Below, piece after piece: positions 1-6,125 of a DNA stretch of 6,302 bases. Below the pieces are notes generated by a model, which saw only the letters and a list, made by a program, of their open reading frames with translations, searched no databases and had not been told where the DNA came from. A program made the position numbers and the translations under genes. Numbering within the stretch: position 1 is the stretch's first letter; each line of letters opens with the position of its first letter. Origin of the DNA: Clostridia bacterium (GTDB taxonomy: Bacteria > Bacillota > Clostridia > Oscillospirales > Acutalibacteraceae); assembly GCA_900771185.1 (NCBI GenBank), contig CAAGND010000208.1, positions 1-6,302 of the forward strand, read 5' to 3'.

Positions 1-396
1 GCGACGCTCGAGGATTTCGCCGCCGAGGAGACCGGCTCGCGCCGCGAGTTCGACCGCGGCGGCATGCTTTCCGCCGAGCTTTTCGCCGCGATGAAGGATT
101 CTTACCTGCCCGCGGGAACACCGCGGCTCGGGCGCGCGCTCTCGCCGCTGGAGACTTCGCTCGCGGGGCTGCCGCGCGCGCTCGTGCTCACCGCCGAGTG
201 CGACGTGCTGCGCGACGACGGCGAACGCCTCGCCGCGAAGCTCCGCGCGGACGGCGTTCCCGTGCGCGCCCGCCGAATCGACGGCGTGCCGCACGCCTTC
301 CTGACGGCGCCCGGCTTCCCGCTCGCGACCGCCGCCGTCCTCGCCGAAGCCGCCTCCTTCCTCGACTCCGAACTCACGCAGAAGACGTCGTCATGA
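1..396 (+). CDS. Alpha/beta hydrolase (HSL / family IV esterase-like), C-terminal fragment
   Basis: The frame is open from base 1 and ends at TGA 394-396, giving 131 residues of a protein whose N-terminus lies outside the window. The fragment reads as the end of a hormone-sensitive-lipase-type alpha/beta hydrolase, a serine hydrolase acting on short-chain esters. The block LVLTAECDVLRDDGE carries the usual catalytic aspartate (fragment residue 68, in CDVLRD). The later DGVPHAF carries the catalytic histidine (fragment residue 98). The nucleophile elbow GxSxG and the oxyanion HGG motif would lie upstream and cannot be seen. The family is usually about 300 residues, so just over half is missing. 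The gene is strongly GC-rich (44 of 60 bases in the row starting at 181), unlike the cassette next to it, and it converges with that cassette. I see no signal or membrane segment in this part. The substrate cannot be told. The internal ATG at 64 is not the real start because the homologous frame continues upstream. Confidence 0.85.
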   Translation, partial: ATLEDFAAEETGSRREFDRGGMLSAELFAAMKDSYLPAGTPRLGRALSPLETSLAGLPRALVLTAECDVLRDDGERLAAKLRADGVPVRARRIDGVPHAFLTAPGFPLATAAVLAEAASFLDSELTQKTSS

Positions 397-487
397 AAAA
401 TTGAACGGGGTGTCAACTGTCCGGAATTTTCGGATAGTTCGAAACGAAGGTTCGAGGATGGCTGTGCGGCGCGACCGTGCGACGAAG

Positions 488-517
488 GAAAATTTTCACT
501 TATTCGAAATTTTCGAA
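488..517. repeat. Two adjacent perfect palindromes
   Basis: GAAAATTTTC (488-497) is a perfect 10-base palindrome. TTCGAAA-T-TTTCGAA (503-517) has perfect 7-base arms around one central base. They are 5 bases apart and share the core AAATTTTC, which recurs nearby at 425-431 as AATTTTC. The pairing is seen directly. A role as a binding site or processing signal is unproven. Confidence 0.6.
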
Positions 518-528
518 CAACTCGGACG

Positions 529-556
529 CCTCCGGGAGAATATAAAACTCTGGAGG
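529..556 (-). terminator. Weak hairpin downstream of the cassette
   Basis: CCTCC (529-533) pairs with GGAGG (552-556), and GAG (536-538) pairs with CTC (548-550), around an A/T loop with a small internal bulge. It starts about 18 bases past the coiled-coil gene stop on the minus strand, where a terminator would be expected. No T-run follows on that strand, so it is at best a weak or factor-assisted terminator, or an mRNA 3'-end stabiliser. Confidence 0.2.
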
Positions 557-574
557 AGTACAAGTCGGAGGGCG

Positions 575-1480
575 CTACCTCAGGAGCTGGATAACCGCTG
601 ATGCAGAAATCAGGACAAGGTTAACGATTAAGAGAATCATCACTATCTTATGTTCCTTTTCCGTCTTTTGGGTAAAATGAAAAAGTCTCCAGTCGTGCTC
701 TCCCATTCCTGAAACGATATTTGACAGTACGGAGTCCTGTGCAGTTTGAGTTGTCTTCAAATCCGAAGAAAGGGTTGTAAGGATACGATTCGTTTCAGCC
801 GCCACGGCATCCTGCCTTGAGGTGATTTTTACTTCGAGAGTCGAAAGCGTTCGTTTTTGCTCTGACGCAAATGCATCAATATCGTTTTTAATTCGGGCGA
901 GTTGCACGTCCTGCGCACCCTGGGATTCCATGAGCGCCTGTTTCAAAGTGCCCATGTCTTGCTTTACGATCTCAATTCCGTGTAATGTTTCTTTGATATT
1001 CTCCTGAAGAGCGCTGAGAGCCGATACGCAGGACTTGAGTGTTTCAACGGTGTTCTTAATTTTGGAAATCTCGGCATCGGTCGTCTTCCTGAACACCTCG
1101 GCGGTGAAATTACACGCCTTTGAGAAAGAATCATTCGTTGCTGCAAGATTGCTCTTCAATCTTTCAAGGGCGGCAGATAGTGCTGCAGAGTGTGTTGCCT
1201 GCATTTTTCTTGCCTTCTCTTCAATAGTCTCCGAAATCTTACATGCTTCCTTATTCAGGGCAGCTTTTTGCGCGCGCACCTCGGAGACGATTCCGTTGAT
1301 GTACTCCGCAATGCCGGCGAGCGTGTCGGCATAATCTGCAAACTCTTTTCGAACAGCGGTGTAAGCCTCGACGGTCTGTTGAACTTGCGCCTTCGCGGAT
1401 TCCACTTCATTGAGACTGTCCTCAAGTTTTTTCAAGGAGATTAAGATTTTACTCGATTCCATGTTGTCTATGATTTTCAT
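575..1480 (-). CDS. Tail-anchored coiled-coil protein, partner of the nuclease-helicase
   Basis: This 301-residue protein matches no named family that I recognise. Residues 8 to about 255 are almost entirely predicted helix, rich in Ala, Glu, Lys, Thr and Ser with heptad-like hydrophobic spacing and very few Pro or Gly, so a long coiled coil or helical bundle is likely. A short more polar linker with aromatic residues (GEHDWRLFHFTQKTEKEHK, about 260-278) leads into one hydrophobic stretch (about 279-300, IVMILLIVNLVLISASAV) that ends one residue before the stop. There is no N-terminal signal. The expected topology is a cytoplasmic coiled coil held in the inner membrane by a C-terminal tail. 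The ATG start is fixed by its 4-base ATGA overlap with the upstream helicase stop. Met7 (codon at 1462) is an alternative start, and neither has a Shine-Dalgarno. It resembles chemoreceptor-like or SMC-like helical proteins only in composition. A role as membrane sensor, scaffold or effector of the helicase is inference from coupling. Confidence 0.8.
   Translation of the reverse strand: MKIIDNMESSKILISLKKLEDSLNEVESAKAQVQQTVEAYTAVRKEFADYADTLAGIAEYINGIVSEVRAQKAALNKEACKISETIEEKARKMQATHSAALSAALERLKSNLAATNDSFSKACNFTAEVFRKTTDAEISKIKNTVETLKSCVSALSALQENIKETLHGIEIVKQDMGTLKQALMESQGAQDVQLARIKNDIDAFASEQKRTLSTLEVKITSRQDAVAAETNRILTTLSSDLKTTQTAQDSVLSNIVSGMGEHDWRLFHFTQKTEKEHKIVMILLIVNLVLISASAVIQLLR
1477..1480 (-). 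promoter_or_regulatory. ATGA stop/start overlap coupling the two cassette genes
   Basis: On the minus strand the helicase ends ...CTT ATC AAA A(TGA) and the coiled-coil gene begins with the ATG sharing those bases. No purine-rich ribosome site precedes the second start, so translation probably depends on ribosomes finishing the helicase. This arrangement is typical of subunits made together. Confidence 0.8.
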
Positions 1481-4400
1481 TTTGATAAGTATTTTTTCTT
1501 AAATTTGTCAAGCCATTCGGTATGCAATTCCAGTTCGCAGATCATGTCCCATGCTTCCATCTGCTTGATTTGTTCATTCGTCGCAGCTTTTCTTTTCGCG
1601 ATAGAGAAATTTTTCTTGTATTTGGACATTTGACTATAAAAATCCTCTTTGTTCTCGGTTCTTTGATAGAACTCTTTGTATCCCCGAAAATAAGAGTCTG
1701 AAATTTCCTCCCGAAGGTTCTTGTTTTCATCCGAACTCAGATAAATAAGGCAGAACACGTTCAGAAAATCCAGCGTCGGATTTGAATCGGTAATCGCTCG
1801 CCTAATGAGACGCACCGCACCGTGGAGATGTTTGATGTTGTCCTTCGGAGAACCGGTGCCTGCCACATCATCATCAATTACCCGCATATATTTGAACAGG
1901 ATATCATATGATGATTTCTTTCCATCTTCGGTATCATCGACAAGAGAAAAGGGTTCTCCCTTTTCCGTCTGGTAACCCTTTCGGGCAAACTTGGAGTTGA
2001 AATAGTAGTAGATGAAATCCTTCAGGGCTTCATTCGCTTCTTTCCAGTTTTCGCCATAGCGCAAGCCTTCCATGCAAAAAGCGCGGATGTCATCTATCGC
2101 TCGTTTTCTCTTGACAGCGATTTTATCGTAAATGAACTCTGTCAGATATCCGAGACATTTGTGAACCTCGTTCGTGCCTCGATAGTTCGGAATTTTTTTG
2201 GCTTCCAATGCTGCGCGTTCTTTGGTGTAATACCGTTCTAAAAATCTCTGTAGAGATTTGTAGTAGTCTCCATTTTTCTTTCTTTTTGCTACGATTCGAT
2301 ATTGTTTTTTTTCGTAGTCAACAGTAAAGTCGTCAATGAATCCTATGCAGGACATTCGATAGATTGCTTTTTCGATATCACTCTTTTCCCACAAAACATC
2401 CACTTCATCTTTCGATACCTTGTGCTCCGATTCGTTTTCAAGATTACGCAGGATGTAGGATTTATTATTCTTTTTTACAATGAAATACTTTTTTTTATGA
2501 CCATTATTTACCCAATAGGCTACTGATGTATAAGGAATAAGAGCTACGACCTCTGTGGCTTCCTGTTCTTTCAGAACCTGCTTAAGGAAATCAGAGACAG
2601 GAGAAAGCTCTTTAAATTCTTCATCATTGCCGTGAAAAATTTTAATCTGAAAACGACTCAAGAGTTCGAACAATATCTTCTTTTCGATTAGAGATCCCCT
2701 GAAATTTTTGTCATAGAAAAACATCACTGTCCCATAATCAAAATCTTGAAACTCATAATTAGGAAGAGGGATATCTAGTCCATTCTGAATAAGCATATTT
2801 TTTAAGTCCTCTTGGAGCACGTATTTCCGCCATTCTTCCGGAATATACCTCAATTGACATTTTTCAAATTTAGAGCATCTTGAGAGGCATGGTCCTTTGT
2901 TGCATTTTGAGCAGCTTTTTTCGCAAAGCTTAAATGAATAGCGAGTGTTGCATACATCACAACGTAACTTGACCATGTCTTTGTCTGGTGTGTGATAGTC
3001 AAAGTATCGTTTTTCTATATCAATTCGGTAATAATTGAGGATTTTCTGTAAATCGCCATCATAGAACCATTTGTCTTTAATGATGAGCATGGGAAATTGT
3101 TTAATTTGGCAGTCTCCGCTTATCCTTACCAATTTATAATCTGCCAGAAGTATGCTGGACAATGCCATTTTCCGATCACGTCCCGCGCGCCCTGCTTCCT
3201 GAACAAAGCCTTCAAGTGAGCTGGAGTAGTTCATGTTGACGGTAAACCGTATGTTCGGCTTGTCGATGCCCATTCCGAACGCCTTGGTCGCTACCATCAA
3301 CGGCAGTTTGTTGTCTCGGAAAAGATCAAGATTCTTGAAGGATTCTTTGTCGATACTCTTATCCTCGTTGTCATCACCACTTCCCATGAAGGTGCCTATT
3401 TTTTCGTAGCCGCTCTCCTGAAGAGATTTCTTATTGGCATTCACAGAAATCCCCGTGTTCTCTCTATGTGGGCAAAATACGATCCCTGCTTGCGGATACT
3501 TATCCGCATTCTCAAAGAATTGCTTTGAAAGTTCCGTATGCAAATCTGTATCTATCCCTCCTTCTCCATTCTGACGCTCTTGGAATCGCTGTTTTATATA
3601 AGAGATGGACTCCGGCTTTTGCAGTTCGTTGATATACTCAGGAATCTTCTCAAGATGCCTTTTTAAAAAATTCTGCTTTGAAGAGTATGCCATTCGCTTA
3701 TCCACAAGACGAACAGCCTTAGGGAGTCCTGCAGCTAACTTTTTATTTTTGTCGAAGTCGGGATTTTCTTCGCATAAGACAGGAACCCTTTCAATCTTAT
3801 ACTGAAGTTCCAAGCGATTTGTATTTTCCTCTCTTATAATCGTATCTGCATCCAGCTCAAAAGCACCGTCGCCGGAGAGCTCGCGTTCCACGTCGGCAAG
3901 AACGTCGAACGACGCGGTGGCGGTCAATCCGAATAACGTGAGGCGATTATCGTTCCCCTTTTGTTTTGGAAAAACATATTGATAAAGATTTCTGCCGAGA
4001 TGGAGATACGTGAACCGGAAATCGTGTCCCCACTCGGAAACGCAGTGAACCTCGTCAATGACGCCGTAACTGAAATACACTCGGTTGCGCATGCTTCTCA
4101 ATTTCTCTCGAAAACCGTATATGCAGAGCCGCTCCGGGGACAGGAAGACGAACTGAATCTGAGAGTTCTCCAGCATCTCCGTTCTCCTTCTTCTTTCAAT
4201 GGAGCCAGTCGTCGAATTGATGAAAGTACAGGCATCGAAGCCTGCCTTGACGAGACCGTCGTATTGGTCTGTCATAAGGGCTCTCAACGGATCGACGACC
4301 AGCGTCACTCCCGGTTGCAACATCGCCGCCAGTTGGTATGTGAGAGATTTTCCGCCTCCGGTCGGCAATAGTCCTATCACGCTTTTGTTTTGGAGAGCTC

Positions 4401-5856
4401 GACTAAGAATCGGCAACTGACCAGGTCTGAAGTCTTCTTTCCTGAAAAGAAACTGCAGGAAATACCTCAGCAGCTCTTTCTTGTCTTCAATCGGCAGGTA
4501 GTTCCCCTGTGCATCCTTTTTGACAAGCGGCTGGTACGTGATGCGATCCGACGTATAGATGCGGCGTTCGGATCTGATGTAGTTCGCAGAGCGTATGCGG
4601 AAATAGGCTTTGTCGGACCATCTATGAGGTTTGTCTTCAAGTCCCGTGCGACGCATAACGGCGACATCGATCACGACGTCGTACTGTTTCGAGGAGTCTG
4701 CCTTGCCTTCGTTTTCAAACACGTTCGCAGAAACGGTCTTCATCCCTGACGGCAGCTTGTGGAGCAGCGAGTCTTTGAACTCCAGATTACTTACAACGTC
4801 CAGCTGGACTTTCGGGAACCTTAGATCCTTGTATTCTTCGCTCAACGCCGCCAGATTGTTGAACATCGTAATCAATTCGTGGAAGGCCTGAACTGCACAA
4901 GGAACGTCGCGTTCAATGACAAGCACGTCAAGTTTCTCCGCCTTGTAATTCACGCCCCCGGAAATCATCGCTTCGACAAGGGTTTTCTCGATTCTTGCGA
5001 CTCCAATGGGCGACAGCGTCATCTGCAACACGTTGGTCCATGGTGAATCAAACGCTTTGTTCGATGCCGTCGCTATGGAAGCAAAGAATTCGTTCTTCAG
5101 TTGCGGCGCATCGGCGGCAAAGTTGTGGATATCAGATATCCTCAGGCAATCCCATCGTGCCTTCTTCAGCGCTTTATCTCTGTCTTCGTCTGAAATGCGG
5201 CTTTTGTAGCCTTGATGGTATGGAACCCCGTCCAATTCAATTACGCAGCCGAGGCGCTCTTGCCCGTTCGAGCTCTTAACGGGATACGGGAACTCACAGG
5301 CAAAATCGACTCTCTGCGCTTGATGCGCGTTGTCCTCTGTGATGGATTGCAGACTTCTTTGAGGTTGGAGAACCTGTCGAAGAGCTTGAGGAGCCGCGTT
5401 GAGAATAAAGCTTTTCTCGAAATCACTTCCGAGAATGCTCAGATTATAGGTCGAATCATCAAGTCCGCCTCTACCGTCGACTGCATGCAGCGCGAGCAGA
5501 ACATCTTCTGTGCTCAATTTTGCAGACTCGTAATTAACGGCGCCAAGATTATCGTCGGACTTGCGGTTTCCCAAACTGCAGAACGCCTCTTCCAGCATCG
5601 GACTTGCCCTGGTCGGCAGTCCTCGGACAATCATGTTGTTCAGTACTGCAAGAATGGGGTCGGCATCGGACACGTGGGCGTCGATGTCGAAAGGATGCTT
5701 CGCGTCATCGGAAGAAGTCTCCACTTCAAATCCTGAAAGTCGTCTGTACAAACCGTCGACTTTTTTCCGGATGCCTTCGTCCTCAACCTTGAAAAGATTT
5801 CGGACGGCATCCAACTGATATGATGCAAAGAGCTGAACAACGTTGTCGTTTGCCAT
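1477..5856 (-). CDS. RecQ-like SF2 helicase fused to an N-terminal PD-(D/E)XK nuclease-like domain
   Basis: The protein has 1459 residues, more than twice a typical RecQ (about 600). Residues 179-245 look like a DUF559/DUF2726-type PD-(D/E)XK nuclease: QRVDF (Asp184), VIELDG (Glu207, Asp209), His214, then a DRDKALKKARWDCLRI helix-strand. Residues 250-465 are of unknown fold. The helicase core follows: FRPGQ (476-480), Walker A LLPTGGGKS with Lys503, DPLRAL (522-527), SPERL (573-577), DEVH (601-604), aromatic loop SEWGHDFR (607-614), TATA (645-648), IVFCPH (792-797), AFGMGID (859-865) and QEAGRAGRD (886-894). All ATPase motifs are intact. A roughly 100-residue insert (about 690-790) separates the two RecA lobes. 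Eight cysteines (966, 969, 978, 982, 985, 990, 994, 1000) sit where RecQ binds zinc. A winged-helix-like stretch lies near 1150-1195. The remainder to the C-terminus is helical, charged and unassigned. It is predicted to be an ATP-driven DNA unwinding enzyme with DNA cleavage activity in the cytoplasm. The start is the first Met after an in-frame stop at 5881-5883; the next Met is residue 75. No Shine-Dalgarno is visible. A defence role is inference. Confidence 0.9.
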   Translation of the reverse strand: MANDNVVQLFASYQLDAVRNLFKVEDEGIRKKVDGLYRRLSGFEVETSSDDAKHPFDIDAHVSDADPILAVLNNMIVRGLPTRASPMLEEAFCSLGNRKSDDNLGAVNYESAKLSTEDVLLALHAVDGRGGLDDSTYNLSILGSDFEKSFILNAAPQALRQVLQPQRSLQSITEDNAHQAQRVDFACEFPYPVKSSNGQERLGCVIELDGVPYHQGYKSRISDEDRDKALKKARWDCLRISDIHNFAADAPQLKNEFFASIATASNKAFDSPWTNVLQMTLSPIGVARIEKTLVEAMISGGVNYKAEKLDVLVIERDVPCAVQAFHELITMFNNLAALSEEYKDLRFPKVQLDVVSNLEFKDSLLHKLPSGMKTVSANVFENEGKADSSKQYDVVIDVAVMRRTGLEDKPHRWSDKAYFRIRSANYIRSERRIYTSDRITYQPLVKKDAQGNYLPIEDKKELLRYFLQFLFRKEDFRPGQLPILSRALQNKSVIGLLPTGGGKSLTYQLAAMLQPGVTLVVDPLRALMTDQYDGLVKAGFDACTFINSTTGSIERRRRTEMLENSQIQFVFLSPERLCIYGFREKLRSMRNRVYFSYGVIDEVHCVSEWGHDFRFTYLHLGRNLYQYVFPKQKGNDNRLTLFGLTATASFDVLADVERELSGDGAFELDADTIIREENTNRLELQYKIERVPVLCEENPDFDKNKKLAAGLPKAVRLVDKRMAYSSKQNFLKRHLEKIPEYINELQKPESISYIKQRFQERQNGEGGIDTDLHTELSKQFFENADKYPQAGIVFCPHRENTGISVNANKKSLQESGYEKIGTFMGSGDDNEDKSIDKESFKNLDLFRDNKLPLMVATKAFGMGIDKPNIRFTVNMNYSSSLEGFVQEAGRAGRDRKMALSSILLADYKLVRISGDCQIKQFPMLIIKDKWFYDGDLQKILNYYRIDIEKRYFDYHTPDKDMVKLRCDVCNTRYSFKLCEKSCSKCNKGPCLSRCSKFEKCQLRYIPEEWRKYVLQEDLKNMLIQNGLDIPLPNYEFQDFDYGTVMFFYDKNFRGSLIEKKILFELLSRFQIKIFHGNDEEFKELSPVSDFLKQVLKEQEATEVVALIPYTSVAYWVNNGHKKKYFIVKKNNKSYILRNLENESEHKVSKDEVDVLWEKSDIEKAIYRMSCIGFIDDFTVDYEKKQYRIVAKRKKNGDYYKSLQRFLERYYTKERAALEAKKIPNYRGTNEVHKCLGYLTEFIYDKIAVKRKRAIDDIRAFCMEGLRYGENWKEANEALKDFIYYYFNSKFARKGYQTEKGEPFSLVDDTEDGKKSSYDILFKYMRVIDDDVAGTGSPKDNIKHLHGAVRLIRRAITDSNPTLDFLNVFCLIYLSSDENKNLREEISDSYFRGYKEFYQRTENKEDFYSQMSKYKKNFSIAKRKAATNEQIKQMEAWDMICELELHTEWLDKFKKKYLSK
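2474..2496 (-). other. Tandem A AAA AAG slippery heptamers inside the helicase gene
   Basis: On the minus strand the codons CAT AAA AAA AAG (residues 1120-1123) and, six codons further, GTA AAA AAG both place A AAA AAG in the frame used by dnaX-type -1 frameshift sites. In the -1 frame a TAA follows within about ten codons. A slip would give a protein of about 1130 residues lacking the C-terminal third. The motif and stop are seen directly, but no stimulatory structure was established. Poly-A lysine codons are also common in A/T-rich genes, so chance is a real alternative. Confidence 0.25.
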
Positions 5857-5880
5857 AAAAGTGTACCGAATGAAAAGTTT

Positions 5881-6066
5881 TTAGAACGCCGCAGTGCCAG
5901 GAGAGAGCGCTCGAAATATGCGTTCCTGTGAACAGCGCGGGGAAAGCGTCGAATTGATGAATTTTGAAGCGTGTTCGCAGGCGAATCCGACAGCTTGGGA
6001 GAAAGCGAGGTCGTCAGCCGAGAAAACGCAGTGGCGGGGGTTTGGGGGTTTAGATAATTTTGCCAT
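5881..6066 (-). CDS. Possible small ORF, in phase with and upstream of the helicase
   Basis: A 61-codon frame (MAKLSKPPNPRHC..., three Cys) starts at 6066 and stops with TAA at 5881-5883, only 24 bases before the helicase ATG and in the same reading frame. Codon choice is mixed and would not be out of place in a real gene, but the opposite strand is also open (5894-6088), there is no clear ribosome site, and the peptide matches no family I know. It may be a leader peptide, a gene remnant, or simply non-coding sequence. I lean towards non-coding. Confidence 0.2.
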   Translation of the reverse strand: MAKLSKPPNPRHCVFSADDLAFSQAVGFACEHASKFINSTLSPRCSQERIFRALSPGTAAF

Positions 6067-6080
6067 TATGCTCTGCCGAG

Positions 6081-6125
6081 AAAATTAGAAAAAAATCGCG
6101 CGGCTGGCAATGCGGAAGCCGCGCG
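6081..6125 (-). terminator. Intrinsic-terminator-like hairpin reading leftward
   Basis: CGCGCGGCT (6097-6105) and AGCCGCGCG (6117-6125) form a perfect 9-base GC-rich stem with an 11-base loop. On the minus strand the stem is followed by A, then seven T (6095-6089), then CTAATTTT, which is the classic Rho-independent layout. On the plus strand no U-tract follows, so it should act only on leftward transcripts. No leftward gene ends here in view. It may block antisense transcription out of the U32 gene into the cassette, act as an attenuator if the cassette promoter lies to its right, or be left over from a previous neighbour. Confidence 0.6.

Larger units (their letters stand above)
397..574. 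other. Convergent intergenic region with A/T-rich palindromes
   Basis: This 178-base gap lies between the hydrolase stop and the stop of the coiled-coil gene, which face each other. It holds several A/T-cored inverted repeats (TCCG-GAATTTT-CGGA at 420-434, GAAAATTTTC at 488-497, TTCGAAA-T-TTTCGAA at 503-517) and one longer imperfect hairpin (529-556). None is followed by a clean U-tract on either strand, so no terminator can be called with confidence. A 66-codon plus frame (401-601, TTG start, internal ATG at 458) crosses the gap and runs into the coiled-coil gene. It resembles no family I know and I do not call it a gene. The motif density suggests a dispersed intergenic repeat or a regulatory or termination region, which is inference. 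Confidence 0.5.

Noticed and set aside
102..563. A 153-codon minus-strand frame across the hydrolase and left gap
   Set aside because: It lies antisense to a clear HSL-type hydrolase, is rich in Ser, Arg and Ala as expected from the opposite strand of GC-rich coding sequence, and shows no family motif.
401..601. A 66-codon plus frame starting TTG, with an internal ATG after CGAGG
   Set aside because: It has no recognisable homology, contains the palindromes, and overlaps the end of the coiled-coil gene. It is kept only as a note in the intergenic entry.
3961..4371. A 136-codon plus-strand frame opposite the helicase motifs
   Set aside because: It lies exactly antisense to the Walker A and DEVH regions, so it is a shadow of conserved coding sequence.
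5212..5736. A 174-codon plus-strand frame inside the helicase N-terminal region
   Set aside because: It is antisense to well-supported coding sequence with the nuclease motif, shows no domain, and is explained as a shadow frame.
575..5856. Assignment to Zorya, Hachiman, Druantia or a Dpd system
   Set aside because: There is no MotA/MotB-like pair, no HamA-like protein and no DUF1998-type protein, and the helicase is RecQ-like with its own nuclease. The resemblance is only at the level of a helicase plus an accessory protein.
5880..5900. A sigma-54-like TGGCAC element on the minus strand before the helicase
   Set aside because: The downstream half does not give TTGC at the required spacing, and the site would lie too close to the start codon to leave a useful leader.
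5922..5933. GTTC-CTGT-GAAC as a LexA/SOS box
   Set aside because: The half-sites face the opposite way from the Gram-positive GAAC-N4-GTTC box, and the host's LexA motif is unknown.
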